Made by a program: the position numbers and the translations under genes. This document shows positions 46,876 through 59,754 of a stretch of 64,000 bases of DNA, piece by piece. Each line of letters opens with the position of its first letter. Position 1 is the first letter of the stretch. Under the pieces are notes generated by a model, which worked only from the letters and a program-made list of their open reading frames with translations, did no database searches and was not told the DNA's origin. This stretch comes from Siderastrea radians (Eukaryota > Cnidaria > Anthozoa > Scleractinia > Rhizangiidae), in assembly GCA_964017195.1 (NCBI GenBank), contig OZ024897.1, forward strand, positions 40,441,351 through 40,505,350. The letters run 5' to 3'.

Positions 46876-49800
46876 CATTATAATTATTATTTCAAGTGGT
46901 ACCTGACAGCAATATTATATTTTAGGTAATTATTAGTAAATACACTCTCATCAAATTAGAATGTGCATACCTGCCAACCTTATAAAATCAGAAATAGGGA
47001 CCACCCCCCATGCTCACCCCAGTCCTGGGGTAGTGCCCTGCCCCCACTGCCCCCCAACACTGAGCAGGATCTAGGTTGCTTTAAGGTTTTTGCATTATTT
47101 TTAAAAAATATTGCCTGTACTGTACTGTCTTAGCATTAGAATTCTCAGGTGTTGTTTAATGGTCTCAAGCACCACATGTATTGCACAAAACGATAGGATG
47201 TAGAAAAGTCATTGAAGACCCGTCTTTAACAATCCAGTTCCAAATTGTCTTTTTTTGTATAGACAAGGTACTAATTGAAAAATACCTCCACCTCATTCAA
47301 TGGTTTGACAGATAAGTTGTGTGGTATAGAGCGAGGAAAAATGCGAGCAATGAGTACCGGTAAAATGTCCTTGACCATTATCTGTAAAACCACTGAATGA
47401 TATTTATTATTCCACTACAATATTTGCCTATCATTTTAAATGATTTATTCAATGAGTGATTTGAAACCGGGACACTACAGTGCAATACGCTTTCTACAGT
47501 GCAATGCACTCTCATACTCTCGTGTATGTGTTTTCTCCTTATATGATAAACTGATGCTATAGTGGAATAATAATGTACCTTGTTTACTCTTATTGATGCC
47601 CAGGGACTATTATATTAAAATCAATCTCTTTAAGTACCCATCAGTCGTGAATCAACCACTCAACCACTTAGTTGATAAATCGGTCAATCAGTCAATAAAA
47701 AAATTTGTGACTAACAGTGTTGCCAACACGAATAACAAATGGTCCAGTAACCACTTAAGTGACTTTGATGCACAGATTATGACTCACTATGTTACTACCC
47801 CTGACTGTGATGGTAGTAAATCTTGTGGTTTAATTTGTTTTTGGTTTGATCATTAGCCTTTACACTGCATCTAATGTCACCAATGAGCAACGTTACTGAT
47901 TGCCATAATCTGGTAGCAAAGAGAAACAAAAAGAAAGCCTCTTCATAAATCATTTCAGGATAGTCTGAAACCTGTCATGTAATGAACTGACAAGAGGGGA
48001 TCAGACTGTGGTGAATCCATCATTTGAAATAGTTTTCCCTGTCAAGTGAATTCAGTCAGATAACTCCGAATCATCACTCCCTAAATAAATGCTACTCGTG
48101 TATGGATGTGTTACTGAGGGAACATAAAGTGTATGTGGATACAGTCAAACTAATCACCAACATCAAAATTTGCAAAAAAAACCCAAAAATATAAAACCTT
48201 ATTTCAAAACTGCTCTTAAAATTTTTTATTTCAATTGATAATGTCTGCCTGGGAACATACATGTAGCTAAGAGTACAAATTTATTAACCAAATCCTTACA
48301 ATAAACTGCCACATTTTTTCTGACATCAGGTTGATGGAATAAAAACCTGTATGGAAAACAAAGCAGAGTAAATGTTTAATTATCTCAGTTGCCAAAAGTA
48401 AGCCCATGGCTTTAGGGAGGTTCTAAGGATATTTCCACAATTTTTTTCTGCGCATCAATACTGCGCACACAATTCACAACATTGGCATTATGTCATGCCG
48501 TGTCATGCACTGAGCATGCACGCTCGCATGAAAAACTACCCCAAATGTTTTAAGACACTGTAAACTGCCGCTTATAGGCCCTAGGGTGATACAACTTTGT
48601 AAAGGGTTTTGGGTGGGCTTATAAATGGAGGGGCTTATATCCGGGGGGCTTATAAGCGGAGTAAGAAAAACGTTACGAAATGAGCCACAGCAGTGTTGAT
48701 CGGAATACATTTTTAATGTACCAGTTTGTAATTAACCTTTGAAATGTCATAATAAGTCAAATTCATTTCGATTTTAACAACAAAATCAAAACTGCAACAA
48801 CACGAACATAACCGGAACATAACAAAACAGAAGCTCAGAGTTAATCTTTGCAGTTTTCTGTGAGAGTGCTTAATATTAAGGAAACAGGGAAAACTAGAGG
48901 AGGGCTTATATCCGGGGGGGGCTTATTACCGGATGTATTTTTTGTTTACAGGTGGATGGGCCTATAGCCGGGGGGGGGGGCTTGTAAGTAGGCGGGCTTA
49001 TAAGCGGCAGTTTACAGTATTTGTTTTGAGTTTTAAGCATGTGCATTTAAACAAGTGGCATTGAAACATTCCAAGTGGACAAAAGGTAAACTGTATTTTT
49101 AGAGATGGTTGGTCTCATGTAAATACTTATGCCAGTCTGAATTTCAGACTGCACCAGAAATTGCACCAGTCTGAGTTTACAGTGCTTTAATGAAATCAGG
49201 GTTTTACTGCCGCTGGGTATCTGAGGATGTTGTTAAACATTCTTGAGAGCTGCTCAACTTTAGTCTGAGGGGGTGTTTGCATGACACCAGTTCATTGTAT
49301 GCTTTTCATTCTGATACAAGTTCACCCCAGTTCCCTCTTGCTTCTCTTTATTTGTTACATGATTACAGCACAAAATCTCATAACAGTGCGAGCCATACCT
49401 GGGTGAGTTCATACCGGTATCATGTAAACATGGTGTAACTATTTGATTCATTCTGCATTAAGTTAATTAACCATATAGCCATCCAGATAAATCTCACATC
49501 ACCATGGAAAAAGGATTTTGTAACTTGATGAAGGGAGATTCTTAACTACAGATCTCGCATTGTTCCTAGGGGATTTTTGTGGATGGTATTCTGTCATACG
49601 CTGTTTTCAGCATTTCGTGCCGCTATATTGGTGAAATAATGAAGAAGAACATCTGAATTCCACAACTGAACATTGTGCGTGCATAGCTACTGCCAGTCCC
49701 CAACCGCACATTAAAAAGAAAATCAGTAAAACTAAGAGGAAAATAGTAAAGTTCCGATTTTTTGGCGAATCGCCCTACCCTTCTTTACAATCCGGAGCAT

Positions 49801-51467
49801 GCAATTACTGTTTTTACAAAGAATAGAAGAAGTACAGCACAAAAATGTATAAAGATATGTGCTTGGCCATCATAACTTTTATATTCATAATAAAGCAAAT
49901 TTCTAGAAACTGTTGCTTCAAATTTTGCATCCTCTAAATCTATATATTTGAATGATTTTAAAACTGTTTAATTATGTTTGACTGGGTTCAGAAATTGAAT
50001 GGAATCAAACACAGCTGTATATATAGGCATATTTTTGGTTAATAATTATTGTGTTCAATTACCGAACCCAAATTAACCCAATGACTGCATTCAATCCAGT
50101 TCAATTTACTGAACAGTTAGATACGTAAGCTGGGCTAATTATATAACTGATATCTTCCACGTACCTTAACTCCACTGTAAGAAAATGCTGCATCACTGAT
50201 CACTGCTGGCATATATGCCTAGAACAGAAAAAAAGGATCAGTGAAAAAAAAAACACAAAACAAAACAAATTCAGGGCTAAAAATTGGCAGTCGCCCAGTC
50301 GCCAGTGGCGATTTAAAACTGACCAGGGCCACTAAAAGTCAAGGCTTAAATGCCTGATAGAGGACTGCAAATAAAAGTTACACTGTAGTTACAATTCAAA
50401 TAAATTAGACTTTCATTGGAGCATCTCTGTTTTATTTCCCCTCCTCAACTCTAAGTTCATCAATTGAAGAAAATTTTCAGTTCTTGGAGTGCAAATTCGT
50501 GAGAGTGAGCGCCTGGCAAATTACTTTCATCCTTAAAATAATATTAACTTTATTGTTTTTCTTTTGACAACATCAAATAACTAATATTGTATGTAACATA
50601 CATTATTAAAGCATTCACAATGCAATTTTTGACCAATGTGACATTAATGAACAGAAAGAATGGGTGAACAGAATAGTAATTATACTCAATGTCAATTATT
50701 AAGGGAGTCGTCATTCACTTTGCTAGCATAATGTCACTTCCAGCTTTGAAATGTTGTTGCCGAAGCTATACTTTGCTTTACTTTTGTGATCCACCTCATT
50801 CATGAGACGTACAAGTGCCTACTGTTGGAAATTTTTGCATCCACCCGTGAAAGTGTTCTTCTTTCCAGCTTTTGTGGAATCCTGACAAATGATTAATAAA
50901 TCATCGCCTGAACCCCTCATTTGCAGCTATCCAAACTCTTTTAACCATTTGTCTAAAAAGTGGTTATGTCTTCCACCCTTTGCACGGTTCATTGCTATAA
51001 TACAGGTAAGGTAAAGCACTTGAATATCGATCGATTGAATGAGCAACAAAATGGCATGACCTCATTTAAGTTTACTGGATGTTCAATCATCTCCAGTCTC
51101 CTTTGCTTAACTCAGTAAAAAGCCAGTTGCAATTAATCAAACATGTTCTAACTAATCCCAGCAGACAATTGTCAGTTAAACAAGCCAGATTGCCTTTAGG
51201 AAGCAAAAACACATCAGTACAAATATGTCAATTGCATAAAAAAAATCCTTTGCTTACATCTGGATCCCCCCCTCCTTGGGAATACAGTGGTTTTTGAGAA
51301 AACCAAACAATGCATGCAGTATTTATTTGAACTTTCTAAAACATGAACATTCCATTATAAGTGACAAATAGTAAGAAGCACTTTCCACAATGCAGTGCTT
51401 TTATTTCATACATGTAGGTTAACTGAGATCGAAAAAAATGGCAAGTTGCGGTCGCCTTCTGAACTAA

Positions 51468-52401
51468 TGCATGGTTCAATTTTGCCTGTTACCATCCCCC
51501 CACCGGGCAACCCCGGGGACAAGTCCAGCCCTCGAGTCCGGGGGTGGGGAATTGTTTGAAGTGGTCTTGTCCTGGGGGTAGAAGAGTGGGGCAAATCGAA
51601 AATAACTTCTTCTTGTTCTTGTAAAGTACGTCACTTCTCAGTTGATATGACGGCCCCAGACCGCGTGGAGAAGATTGCCTATTTCCAGTGAAAATCTTTA
51701 GTATTTGTAGCAGACTGTTTAGAGAAGAATAATATCTCAAAATTAAAATCTGTGTTTGACGGTATGTTTATCATAAATTGTTGGACGAATGTGCATTTGA
51801 TGCGTACTCGAATGAATGGTGGTTGTCACAAACAAAGAAATATTTCTTCAGTGTGTTTATATTTATAATAAGACGACTTAAATAGACTCTATATAAAAAC
51901 GGATGCACAGCTTTATGTTAAACAGAGATCTCAGTCCAGTGTTCTTATGAAACAAGCTAAGAAAAACTCCCTTAAATGCTGCCATCAATTTGTTCATGGG
52001 CCTCTTGTGCGTATGCGCTATATTTAGAATAAAACGTGGCGAAGAAAATTTCTTTACTTGCCAGCTGTATGCCAGTGCAAGTAGAGTTTTTTCTTCAGTT
52101 TTCTGTTCATGTTTTTATTATATTATGCATGTAGTGTCCTTCGTTCAATAATCTCTAGAAAAGCGTTTAAGTTCTTGTCAAAACGTCTGGTTTTGCTATT
52201 GTACGGAAATCAATATCGTCATTTAGGTTTTGTACACAAAACAACGTATTTGTGGTCGATGAGGAGTCCCGGGGTTGGGGAATCATCTCTTTCTGTGTGC
52301 CCGGGGGTGGGGAATAGACTGCCAAGTGAGAAAAAAACATGCAAATCCCGGGGGTAGGCCTGGGAAGGGGGGGATGGTAACAGGTAGAATTGAACCATGC
52401 A
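51468..52401. mobile_element. Harbinger-like non-autonomous element, 934 bp, TAA target duplication
   Basis: TGCATGGTTCAATTTTGCCT at the left and the reverse complement of TGCATGGTTCAATTCTACCT at the right form ends of about 33 bases, continuing into C-run/G-run. TAA flanks both sides (51,465-51,467 and 52,402-52,404). Three-base TWA duplications are typical of PIF/Harbinger. Confidence 0.7.
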
Positions 52402-52593
52402 TAATATTGAGTGATAAACGAAATTAATTCACACATAAGCTTAACTTGAGCTTAAGTGAAGCCAAATAAAATTATTGAAATTCAAGCAAACAATTCATAA
52501 GTGATAAACAAAATTAATTCACACATAAGCTTAAGTCTTGAGCTTAAGTGAAGCCCAATAAAATTATTGAAATTCAAGCAAACAATTCATAAG

Positions 52594-53489
52594 GGAAGGT
52601 ACGTTTTTTCTTGGGGGGGGAGGGCTGGGGAATTTTGGGATTTTTTTCCCAAAAAAGTGTTGGCCCTCCCCTGCATTTTAATGAAAACACTCCTGACCCC
52701 CCACCTTTAGGTGACTGACAAAAGTGCGACCCTCCCCACTACTACATTGTATGTTCCATGCTGTAGAAACCTCAGAACGTTTCACTTGTGAACGCAAAGT
52801 GTTTGAATATGAATATATCTTGATATTGAATGTGTGCACGCTGAAACAAAGAAAATGCGAACAATCAGTGTATGATATTTACGTTTTATAGCTGTAGTTT
52901 GAATATGGAAGTATTTGCGTATTATAAAAGTTTTGAACATAAAATATCTAAGGGAAAATACACATTGCTGTTGGTTATTTTAACAGAAAGGTTTATTTGT
53001 TTAGCATGCGAAATCTGCCTCTCAAAAACAAATATTTCCTACATTTCCGATAGTGTAGAGCGCATTGTTGAATCTAATAGTAACTCTTCAGAACTAAACG
53101 ACTCAGGAGATCAGGCAGCAGATAGCCAACAGCAAGAAGCTGAAGAAACGATACCTGAGTCAAGTACTTCTCAATAAGGACGCAAAAGGACACGAGTCCT
53201 CCGAGAAAAACTATGTGCCATGGCATAATATACATGTACAAATGCAACCTAGTACCTATAATAAAACACCAAATTAAATCAAAGTAGGTGAAAAGAAAAA
53301 CTTAATCTGTAAGAAAAATGGAAAGCATCATCACAAAAATTCTCATTAAAAAATTCCGGAAAAGATGTGTGACCCTCCCTTGAATAGCTCACATGAGGTA
53401 TGGCCCTCCCCTTTTGGTGCTCACTTTCATCGATGACCCTCCCCTCTGAGGCCCCAGCCCTCCCCCGCCAAGAAAAAACGTACCTTCCC
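52594..53489. mobile_element. Harbinger-like element, twin copy 1, 896 bp
   Basis: GGGAAGGTACGTTTTTTCTT at the left is mirrored by AAGAAAAAACGTACCTTCCC at the right; TAA flanks both (52,591-52,593; 53,490-53,492). It is inserted at the TAA of CATAAGTGATAAAC in a 92-bp satellite unit. Contains one short open frame (52,905-53,177). Confidence 0.8.
52905..53177 (+). CDS. 90-aa open frame inside twin Harbinger-like copies (also 53,896-54,168)
   Basis: MEVFAYYKSFEHKISKGKY is followed by a hydrophobic segment LLLVILTERFICLACEICL, then a Ser/Asn/Glu/Gln-rich tail ending STSQ. It is identical in protein sequence in the second twin; in twin 1 an upstream in-frame ATG at 52,872 extends it, while twin 2 has a stop there. 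No domain recognised. It may be a fragment of a captured host exon or a transposon accessory frame; expression is doubtful. Confidence 0.3.
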   Translation: MEVFAYYKSFEHKISKGKYTLLLVILTERFICLACEICLSKTNISYISDSVERIVESNSNSSELNDSGDQAADSQQQEAEETIPESSTSQ

Positions 53490-53583
53490 TAAGTGATAAA
53501 CACAATTAATTCACACATAAGTTAAGTATTGAGCTTAAGTGAAGCCCAATAAAATTATTGAAATTCAAGCAAACAATTCATAA

Positions 53584-54480
53584 GGGAAGGTACGTTTTTT
53601 CTTGGGGGGGGAGGGCTGGGGAATTTTGGGATTTTTTTCCCAAAAAAGTGTTGGCCCTCCCCTGCATTTTAATGAAAACACTCCTGACCCCCCACCTTTA
53701 GGTGACTGACAAAAGTGCGACCCTCCCCACTACTACATTGTATGTTCCATGCTGTAGAAACCTCAGAACGTTTCACTTGTGAACGCAAAGTGTTTGAATA
53801 TGAATATATCTTGATATTGAATGTGTGCACGCTGAAACAAAGAAAATGCGAACAATCAGTGTATGATATTTACGTTTTATAGCTGAAGTTTGAATATGGA
53901 AGTATTTGCGTATTATAAAAGTTTTGAACATAAAATATCTAAGGGAAAATACACATTGCTGTTGGTTATTTTAACAGAAAGGTTTATTTGTTTAGCATGC
54001 GAAATCTGCCTCTCAAAAACAAATATTTCCTACATTTCCGATAGTGTAGAGCGCATTGTTGAATCTAATAGTAACTCTTCAGAACTAAACGACTCAGGAG
54101 ATCAGGCAGCAGATAGCCAACAGCAAGAAGCTGAAGAAACGATACCTGAGTCAAGTACTTCTCAATAAGGACGCAAAAGGACACGAGTCCTCCGAGAAAA
54201 ACTATGTGCCATGGCATAATATACATGTACAAATGCAACCTAGTACCTATAATAAAACACCAAATTAAATCAAAGTAGGTGAAAAGAAAAACTTAATCTG
54301 TAAGAAAAATGGAAAGCATCATCACAAAAATTCTCATTAAAAAATTCCGGAAAAGATGTGTGACCCTCCCTTGAATAGCTCACATGAGGTATGGCCCTCC
54401 CCTTTTGGTGCTCACTTTCATCGATGACCCTCCCCTCTGAGGCCCCAGCCCTCCCCCGCCAAGAAAAAACGTACCTTCCC
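53584..54480. mobile_element. Harbinger-like element, twin copy 2, 897 bp
   Basis: Nearly identical to twin 1 over its full length, with the same ends and TAA flanks (53,581-53,583; 54,481-54,483), and inserted at the same position of the satellite unit. One 92-bp unit (53,490-53,583) separates the twins. Confidence 0.8.
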
Positions 54481-54668
54481 TAAGTGATAAACACAATTAA
54501 TTCACACATAAGCTTAAGTATTGAGCTTAAGTGAAGCCCAATAAAATTATTGAAATTCAAGCAAACAATTCATAAGTGATAAACACAATTAATTCACACA
54601 TAAGCTTATTGGTCTTGAGCTTAAGTGAAGCCAAATAAAATTATTGAAATTCAAGCAAACAATTCAGA
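54481..54668. repeat. 92-bp satellite units (copy B); further units at 52,430-52,593 and 53,490-53,583
   Basis: Same unit as at 43,804-44,068, here interrupted by the two Harbinger-like twins. Small changes (TTAAGTATTGAGC, TTATTGGTCTTGAGC) separate the units. Confidence 0.8.
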
Positions 54669-56292
54669 AATCAGAATAAGGGTCAAAAAATATTTAAGAC
54701 CTACTTCAGCAGATACATAAGCTTAAATGAGGATGTGCTTTTTCATCGATTCGTTACTTGCAAGGATTTTGGTAGGGGTTTTGCGAGGATATTGTAAACA
54801 ATGACTGGATTCAGAGTTAAAAAGAACGAGGCATATATCAATTATGTCCTGTTTTGTTATTCTTTTGTTTAGTCAATGAGTTAACATCTTGACGATTCGC
54901 GTTGGTACTTGTTTTCGCCTTTTACTTCACTGCATGCTTTCATAAGCTGTTTTCTCCTTTGCCTGGCTACACTTTGCTCCGTGAAAACAAAACACACTGG
55001 TATTCTTCAAAGCTGAGAAAAGCGGGTTATCGTCGTAAAAGTAAATAACTGGAAATATTATATTTATGACCAAAGCCAAGACAAGTTTCTCTTTGTTCGA
55101 GATAACGGGGAATTGGAAATAAGCGAGTTGAGCCAAGACAAATTTCTCTTTGTTCGAGATAACGGGGAATTGGAAATGAGCCAGTTGAGTTGAGATAAAT
55201 AAAAGCGAATTTCCCATACCGTAATATTCTGTGAAATGATTGAAAAATTCCGAGAAACTCACCCGGGAAACTCAGCAAGCAGGTCTTCACGCTGGTTCAG
55301 TTAAAGCATCGGGCCAAAGCAATCCATATTTCTCCTCTCAATAAAGACATCCATATTCCACTTAATAGGCATTTAGGACCGGCAGTCGAGTTTCTTTAGC
55401 CTATCTTTTCATTTCTAACGTTGAAAAGGTATTGTGTCCTCGTTCTCAGCCACGCGCGCGGCCAGATTGCGAAATCTTGTAACATGATACCATCACCTTT
55501 GCACTACCCCCTCAAATTGCGTTCCCTTTTTTCGTTTTGTTTTGGTTTGTTTCTTTTCCTCTTTTTTTCACTTTCTATGAGTAGTATTAAATGACATACC
55601 GTAAAAGGTGCGGTTTAAGTTTTGACGAAAAGTTCACTTTTGTAACAGTGCATTTTTTTTTTGTTTAACAAACTTTGCTAAAGCACGGAGATTGATTTTA
55701 ACTGAACACCTTGTAACTTCATGCTGTCCTTGGCGTAAATTTCTTCTCCGTTCTCGATTACGACTTCTTTCCCCTTGATGATCTGTAGAATAAAATACAA
55801 AAACGTAGACGTAAATTATTCGGTGGTACAAAATTATTTCCAATCACAAATAGATAAAAATCAGGAAAACTGTACCCGACATGTTTACAGTTCTCTGTCG
55901 GCGTCTCTCAGTTTTCCTCTGGCGTTGTTCTTCAGTACCGTTCCGTCTTATTTCTAGTTGCCTTTATCTCTCTGCTGTACTGTTCCTTCGTCTTTTTCGT
56001 TTTCGTTTCCGCTCTGCTTGACCGGGTGCTTGACGCTGTTCTTCAGTGGCGTTTCTCCTTCTTTTCCGTTGTTGTTCTCTTTCTCCGTCTCTGCTCTTCC
56101 AGCGAAAATTGCTCATGTAAGAATGTCATGAAATGCGACGTACGTACGTATGTATGTATGTATGTATGTATGTACGGCGCACGCGCCCGCGAGCCATTCC
56201 GCTTGCCATGACCATAAAAAATTACCAGCACGCCTTTAAGTATGACTATGGGGCTCCACTCCCGCGGCCTACGGCCGCGGAGGAGTTCCGCT

Positions 56293-56851
56293 ATAAAGTA
56301 CAATACAGCATTGGCGGTGTCATATTCCGAGGAATATACTCTCTTCAACAGGAAAAGGTACGCTGTTTTTGTAGTGAACACTCTTGCGGAAATGTAGCTG
56401 ATGCAAACACAAATTTTAGATTTCTAGATTTCGAGGATTTCTTAGTTTTAAAAGTATATTTATCTTAATTGTCACTCGCGCTTTCCTGCCGCCTCCTGTT
56501 TCTCTTTCAAGATTTTGATCGATTATCTTCAGAGCGTTCGATCGATTTTTGATCGAGTCTCTCTCTTTAATGACTTTCTACAATACGGTGCTCAGGAGTT
56601 CCCTTTTCTTTTAGATAGAGTCCGTCGTTTTGACCTCTATGTCAAACATCGATTTAAGATATTGTAGAAAACCTACAACTAAAGTGAGGTGCAGGTTTTT
56701 TTTCTTTTACAAATCCATATAAAATGTCTAGCCATAAGGTAACAGACGTTCAGCTGTCGGCGATTTTTGGAAGATCAGATCAGTCCTAATGCAACAGTGA
56801 TATTCATTATTCAATTTCCCGGAAGGATTTGGGATAGAGTGAACCGTGCGA
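56293..56851. other. No gene seen
   Basis: AT-rich DNA between the segmental duplication and a LINE remnant. Just inside the duplication is a (GTAT)n run (about 56,146-56,174). Confidence 0.5.
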
Positions 56852-57010
56852 TTAAGCAGTTACAAAAAGAGGCCACTTTAGAGTAAGACCAGAAAAGGTA
56901 AGGTGTACAAGTGTCTCTGGTTCTTTTTGGCTGAAGTAGCACTGTGGGTTGTCGTTAATTCCAGTTTTGGTTAGAAATTCATTAGTTGACAATCGTCTGT
57001 GTAAAAGCTG
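56852..57010 (-). pseudogene. LINE reverse transcriptase ORF remnant, C-terminal piece
   Basis: LQLLHRRLSTNEFLTKTGIN, then PQCYFSQKEPETLVHL: the motif near the C-terminus of non-LTR retrotransposon ORF2 that precedes a zinc-binding knuckle (here C..S instead of C..C). It continues the fragment at 58,502-58,960 after a 1.5-kb insertion. Confidence 0.5.
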
Positions 57011-58501
57011 AAGGCCGCGGGTGAAAAGCTGCTCATGAATAAATTTATAAGGCAAAATTTTGGTGGAAGTCTTACGTTAAAAAGCTTTAGATCTTGATCG
57101 TTTGAGAGCCGATTTCGCTAAAACTTAATAGAGGGCTTGAGGAATGTTGGAAGTGCAACAAAGTTGTTTTTCCTTTGATAAATTGCGTTTCTTTGCGATG
57201 CTTTGAGCTTCCAAAGTTAAGATTTGGTAAAACGCGACTCCGTGTCCAAGTTTTCTCCTCGTGGAGAAGACAACGCTTCTTGATTTTGCCACTAATTGAT
57301 CAGTTAAAACCTCTATTGTGTCACAACAGAAGCCGATTTTGTGATTTCAAGTTCCACTGAAAGTTATAAGCCTTTAAATTAGTAAAATCGTCCTTGTTTA
57401 AATTTGAAGACTTAAAACTTCTGTTAAAAAGCCTGTTTTAAAAAAGTGCTTCTGTTGTGATAACCTACAACACACCTATTTTACCTGTCTGCTGTGTCAG
57501 TTCAGGAATTTTATATCCGCGCTGTATTCGTGGACACAAAATTGGTGGTTTTAGGGCTTCCGAAGGCTTATCGAAGAAACACGAGTGTTTAAGCCAAGAA
57601 TATTTTTTATGCAAATTATGGATATAAAAATTAAGAAGCTATTGTTAACACTCCAGAAACAAACAATAGGTTGCATGCAATCTAAAAAAATCGTGTGTTT
57701 TCCGTCGAAAATAAACGAAAGAAAAAAGCACTGGTGCTGAACAATTAACATTTATACCACACACAAAATAGAACGAGAATTTTACTATCGAAATTTTCAA
57801 AGCGGATTTTTTCGCTTAAACGTAGAATTAAACACTAAAACCAAAAAGAACGACGAAATCGAACTCTTTTATTATTTTCTAGGCTAAATTTTAGAATACC
57901 CGGCCACTTATTTGCATCTCATTGAATTTGAATGGATCCTTTTGTTTCTATATGCCTCGTTCTTTAAAGCGTTGAGAGATATGTAAATAAGTGGCCGGGT
58001 ATTCTGAAATCGCTCCATTTTCTAGTCTGTGGAGCAGTGTATATATACACAGAAAAAAATTTCACGGAGTTCCACTTACGAAAGACCCAGATGTTGATAA
58101 ATATTGGACACAAAGTTGGTGATGTTGATAAATATTCGAGATAGAGATAGAAACAACATTTTATTTTCGTTTTGTTTTGCTGGAAAAATTCTAAAAAGTT
58201 GCAATTAACGTTTCAACTAACAGATAAAGAATAAAAAGAACGGTACAGATACAACAAGCGAGCGCTCAACGCATTATTATTATTGTTATTATGAAAACTG
58301 TTATTTAACAATACTTAAAATGCACAATATTTCCTGTCACACGATTAAACGCACGAACAATCATTGATGCATAAACCAAAGATTTTATACTGCAGAGCTC
58401 ACTCATGAATATTTCGCGCAATGTTGCTATCATTCGTAGCACTTCGTGCATACGCTTTAAATAAATGAATACTGATGATCTAGTCTCTCACCCGCGGCCT
58501 T
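57011..58501. mobile_element. Candidate 1.5-kb insertion with 14-bp inverted ends in a LINE ORF
   Basis: AAGGCCGCGGGTGA (57,011-57,024) and TCACCCGCGGCCTT (58,488-58,501) are exact reverse complements, and the LINE reading resumes on either side. No clear target duplication. The inside is AT-rich, with a small inverted-repeat element at 57,893-58,005 and no gene. Confidence 0.45.
57893..58005. mobile_element. MITE, 113 bp
   Basis: AGAATACCCGGCCACTTATT at the left and AATAAGTGGCCGGGTATTCT at the right are exact reverse complements; arms extend to about 28 bases (GCATCTC/GAGATAT). Confidence 0.7.
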
Positions 58502-58960
58502 AAATTGAAATCGAACGACGGAGTCTTGTCCTTTTAGTACACTTGGAGGCTAGTAGGTATGTCTCACACCAGTTCATACATTCATGACTGTTTAGATTGC
58601 AGTCCTTTATCCACTTCTGTTGATTTTGGGTTGGAGAGACAAATTTTTTCGAGATAAGTTTGGTGCATTCGAATGGACTTGCTATGCTGGATTTCAACAA
58701 GCGTGCTGAAAAGCTTTCACATTTGAGATTGTTTAAAGTACATTTATTTTTAGGTGTGTTCCAGAGACTTTTAAGTGCAGACAATAGTCCGCAGTACCTT
58801 AAAGGACAAGCGTATTTATTTTGTAGGCTGTATTTATTTTGTAGGTCAGTTAAGGATAGGAAATTTTTTGAGCCATCTTTCAAATGTTTCACTTGTAAAA
58901 CACATTTCTGGAACGTTATTCTGGATAAAAAATGGGGTAGTTGTTAATTCTAATAAGTAA
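58502..58960 (-). pseudogene. LINE reverse transcriptase ORF remnant, upstream piece
   Basis: It reads SLTDLQNKYSLQNKYACPL, YCGLLSALKSLWNTPKN, QQKWIKDCNLNSHECMNWC and LLASKCTKRTRLRRSISI, in the order seen in the connection region of LINE ORF2 (FSDLQ...YLGLLSA...W..D). Stops near 58,893 and beyond show decay. It is followed in the same orientation by the 56,852-57,010 piece. Confidence 0.5.
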
Positions 58961-59426
58961 AATTCTGCACAAGCTTTGTTAAAGAAATTGATTTTCAGAG
59001 GTTATTTCATCTTCATAATTAACTTTTGCCTAGATAGTCAGAACCTCATTTATAAATTGATTATTGGTCTTTGGGGTCTTGTTGGTGTCTCTCGTGTTGA
59101 GATTGCTTGTGAGGACTATTAAGCCTCCAGATTTTTCTAACTCAAGCGTAGGCGTACGGGCCGGGGGGGGGGGGAGGGCAGCAGCCCCCCAGTTTCGGAA
59201 ATTGTAACTTAGGCTGATTTTTCGGGAAGACTGACGTTTATGATTCAGGCAATAACACGTGGGAGAAAACTAAAAAATACACGAATAAAGAGAAACGAAG
59301 CAACGACTGACGTTCCCAAAGTGCACATGCCAACTTCGGTCGAATGAAGGTGTGTGGCGTCAATCAAGTGCCATAAACTCGTGATCTCATTGGTTAATGA
59401 AAAGTGTTGAAAAACTTGGCGATTAC

Positions 59427-59640
59427 ATTCATTCGTTCATGCATTCATTCATTCCCTCATTCCTTCCTTCCTTCCTTCCTTCCTTCATTCATTCATTCAT
59501 TCATTCATTCATTCATTCATTCATTCATTCACTCATTCATTCATTCATTCATTCATTCATTCATTCATTCATTCATTCATTCATTCATTCATTCATTCAT
59601 TCATTCATCCTTTCTTTCTTTCTTTCTTTCTTTCTTTCAT
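59427..59640. repeat. Tetranucleotide microsatellite (CATT)n with (CCTT)n and (CTTT)n blocks
   Basis: Visible pure tetranucleotide blocks of about 210 bases. The long Phe/Ile/His/Ser frames across it are artefacts of the repeat. Confidence 0.95.
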
Positions 59641-59754
59641 TCTCTTTCCCGAGTTGGAATCCATCGGATCTCTTGATACTTGTGTGATTACCTGATAACG
59701 GGAATACTGAACATAACGCAATTTTTTTTATTGCCATGAGAAAATAAGAGTTGT

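Larger units (their letters stand above)
47160..56292. repeat. Segmental duplication, copy B
   Basis: The partner of 39,081-46,733. The offset grows from 8,079 at the left to about 9,559 at the right because copy B gained a 934-bp element (51,468-52,401), two Harbinger-like elements with satellite units (52,594-54,480) and small tracts, while it lacks the LINE and the block corresponding to 41,948-42,348. Confidence 0.85.

Noticed and set aside
54927..55290. Overlapping frames in copy B of the duplication
   Set aside because: Arise from a short internal tandem repeat (AGACAAATTTCTCTTTGTTC); disrupted in copy A.
59397..59687. His/Ser/Phe-rich 90-96-aa frames
   Set aside because: Translation of a (CATT)n microsatellite.
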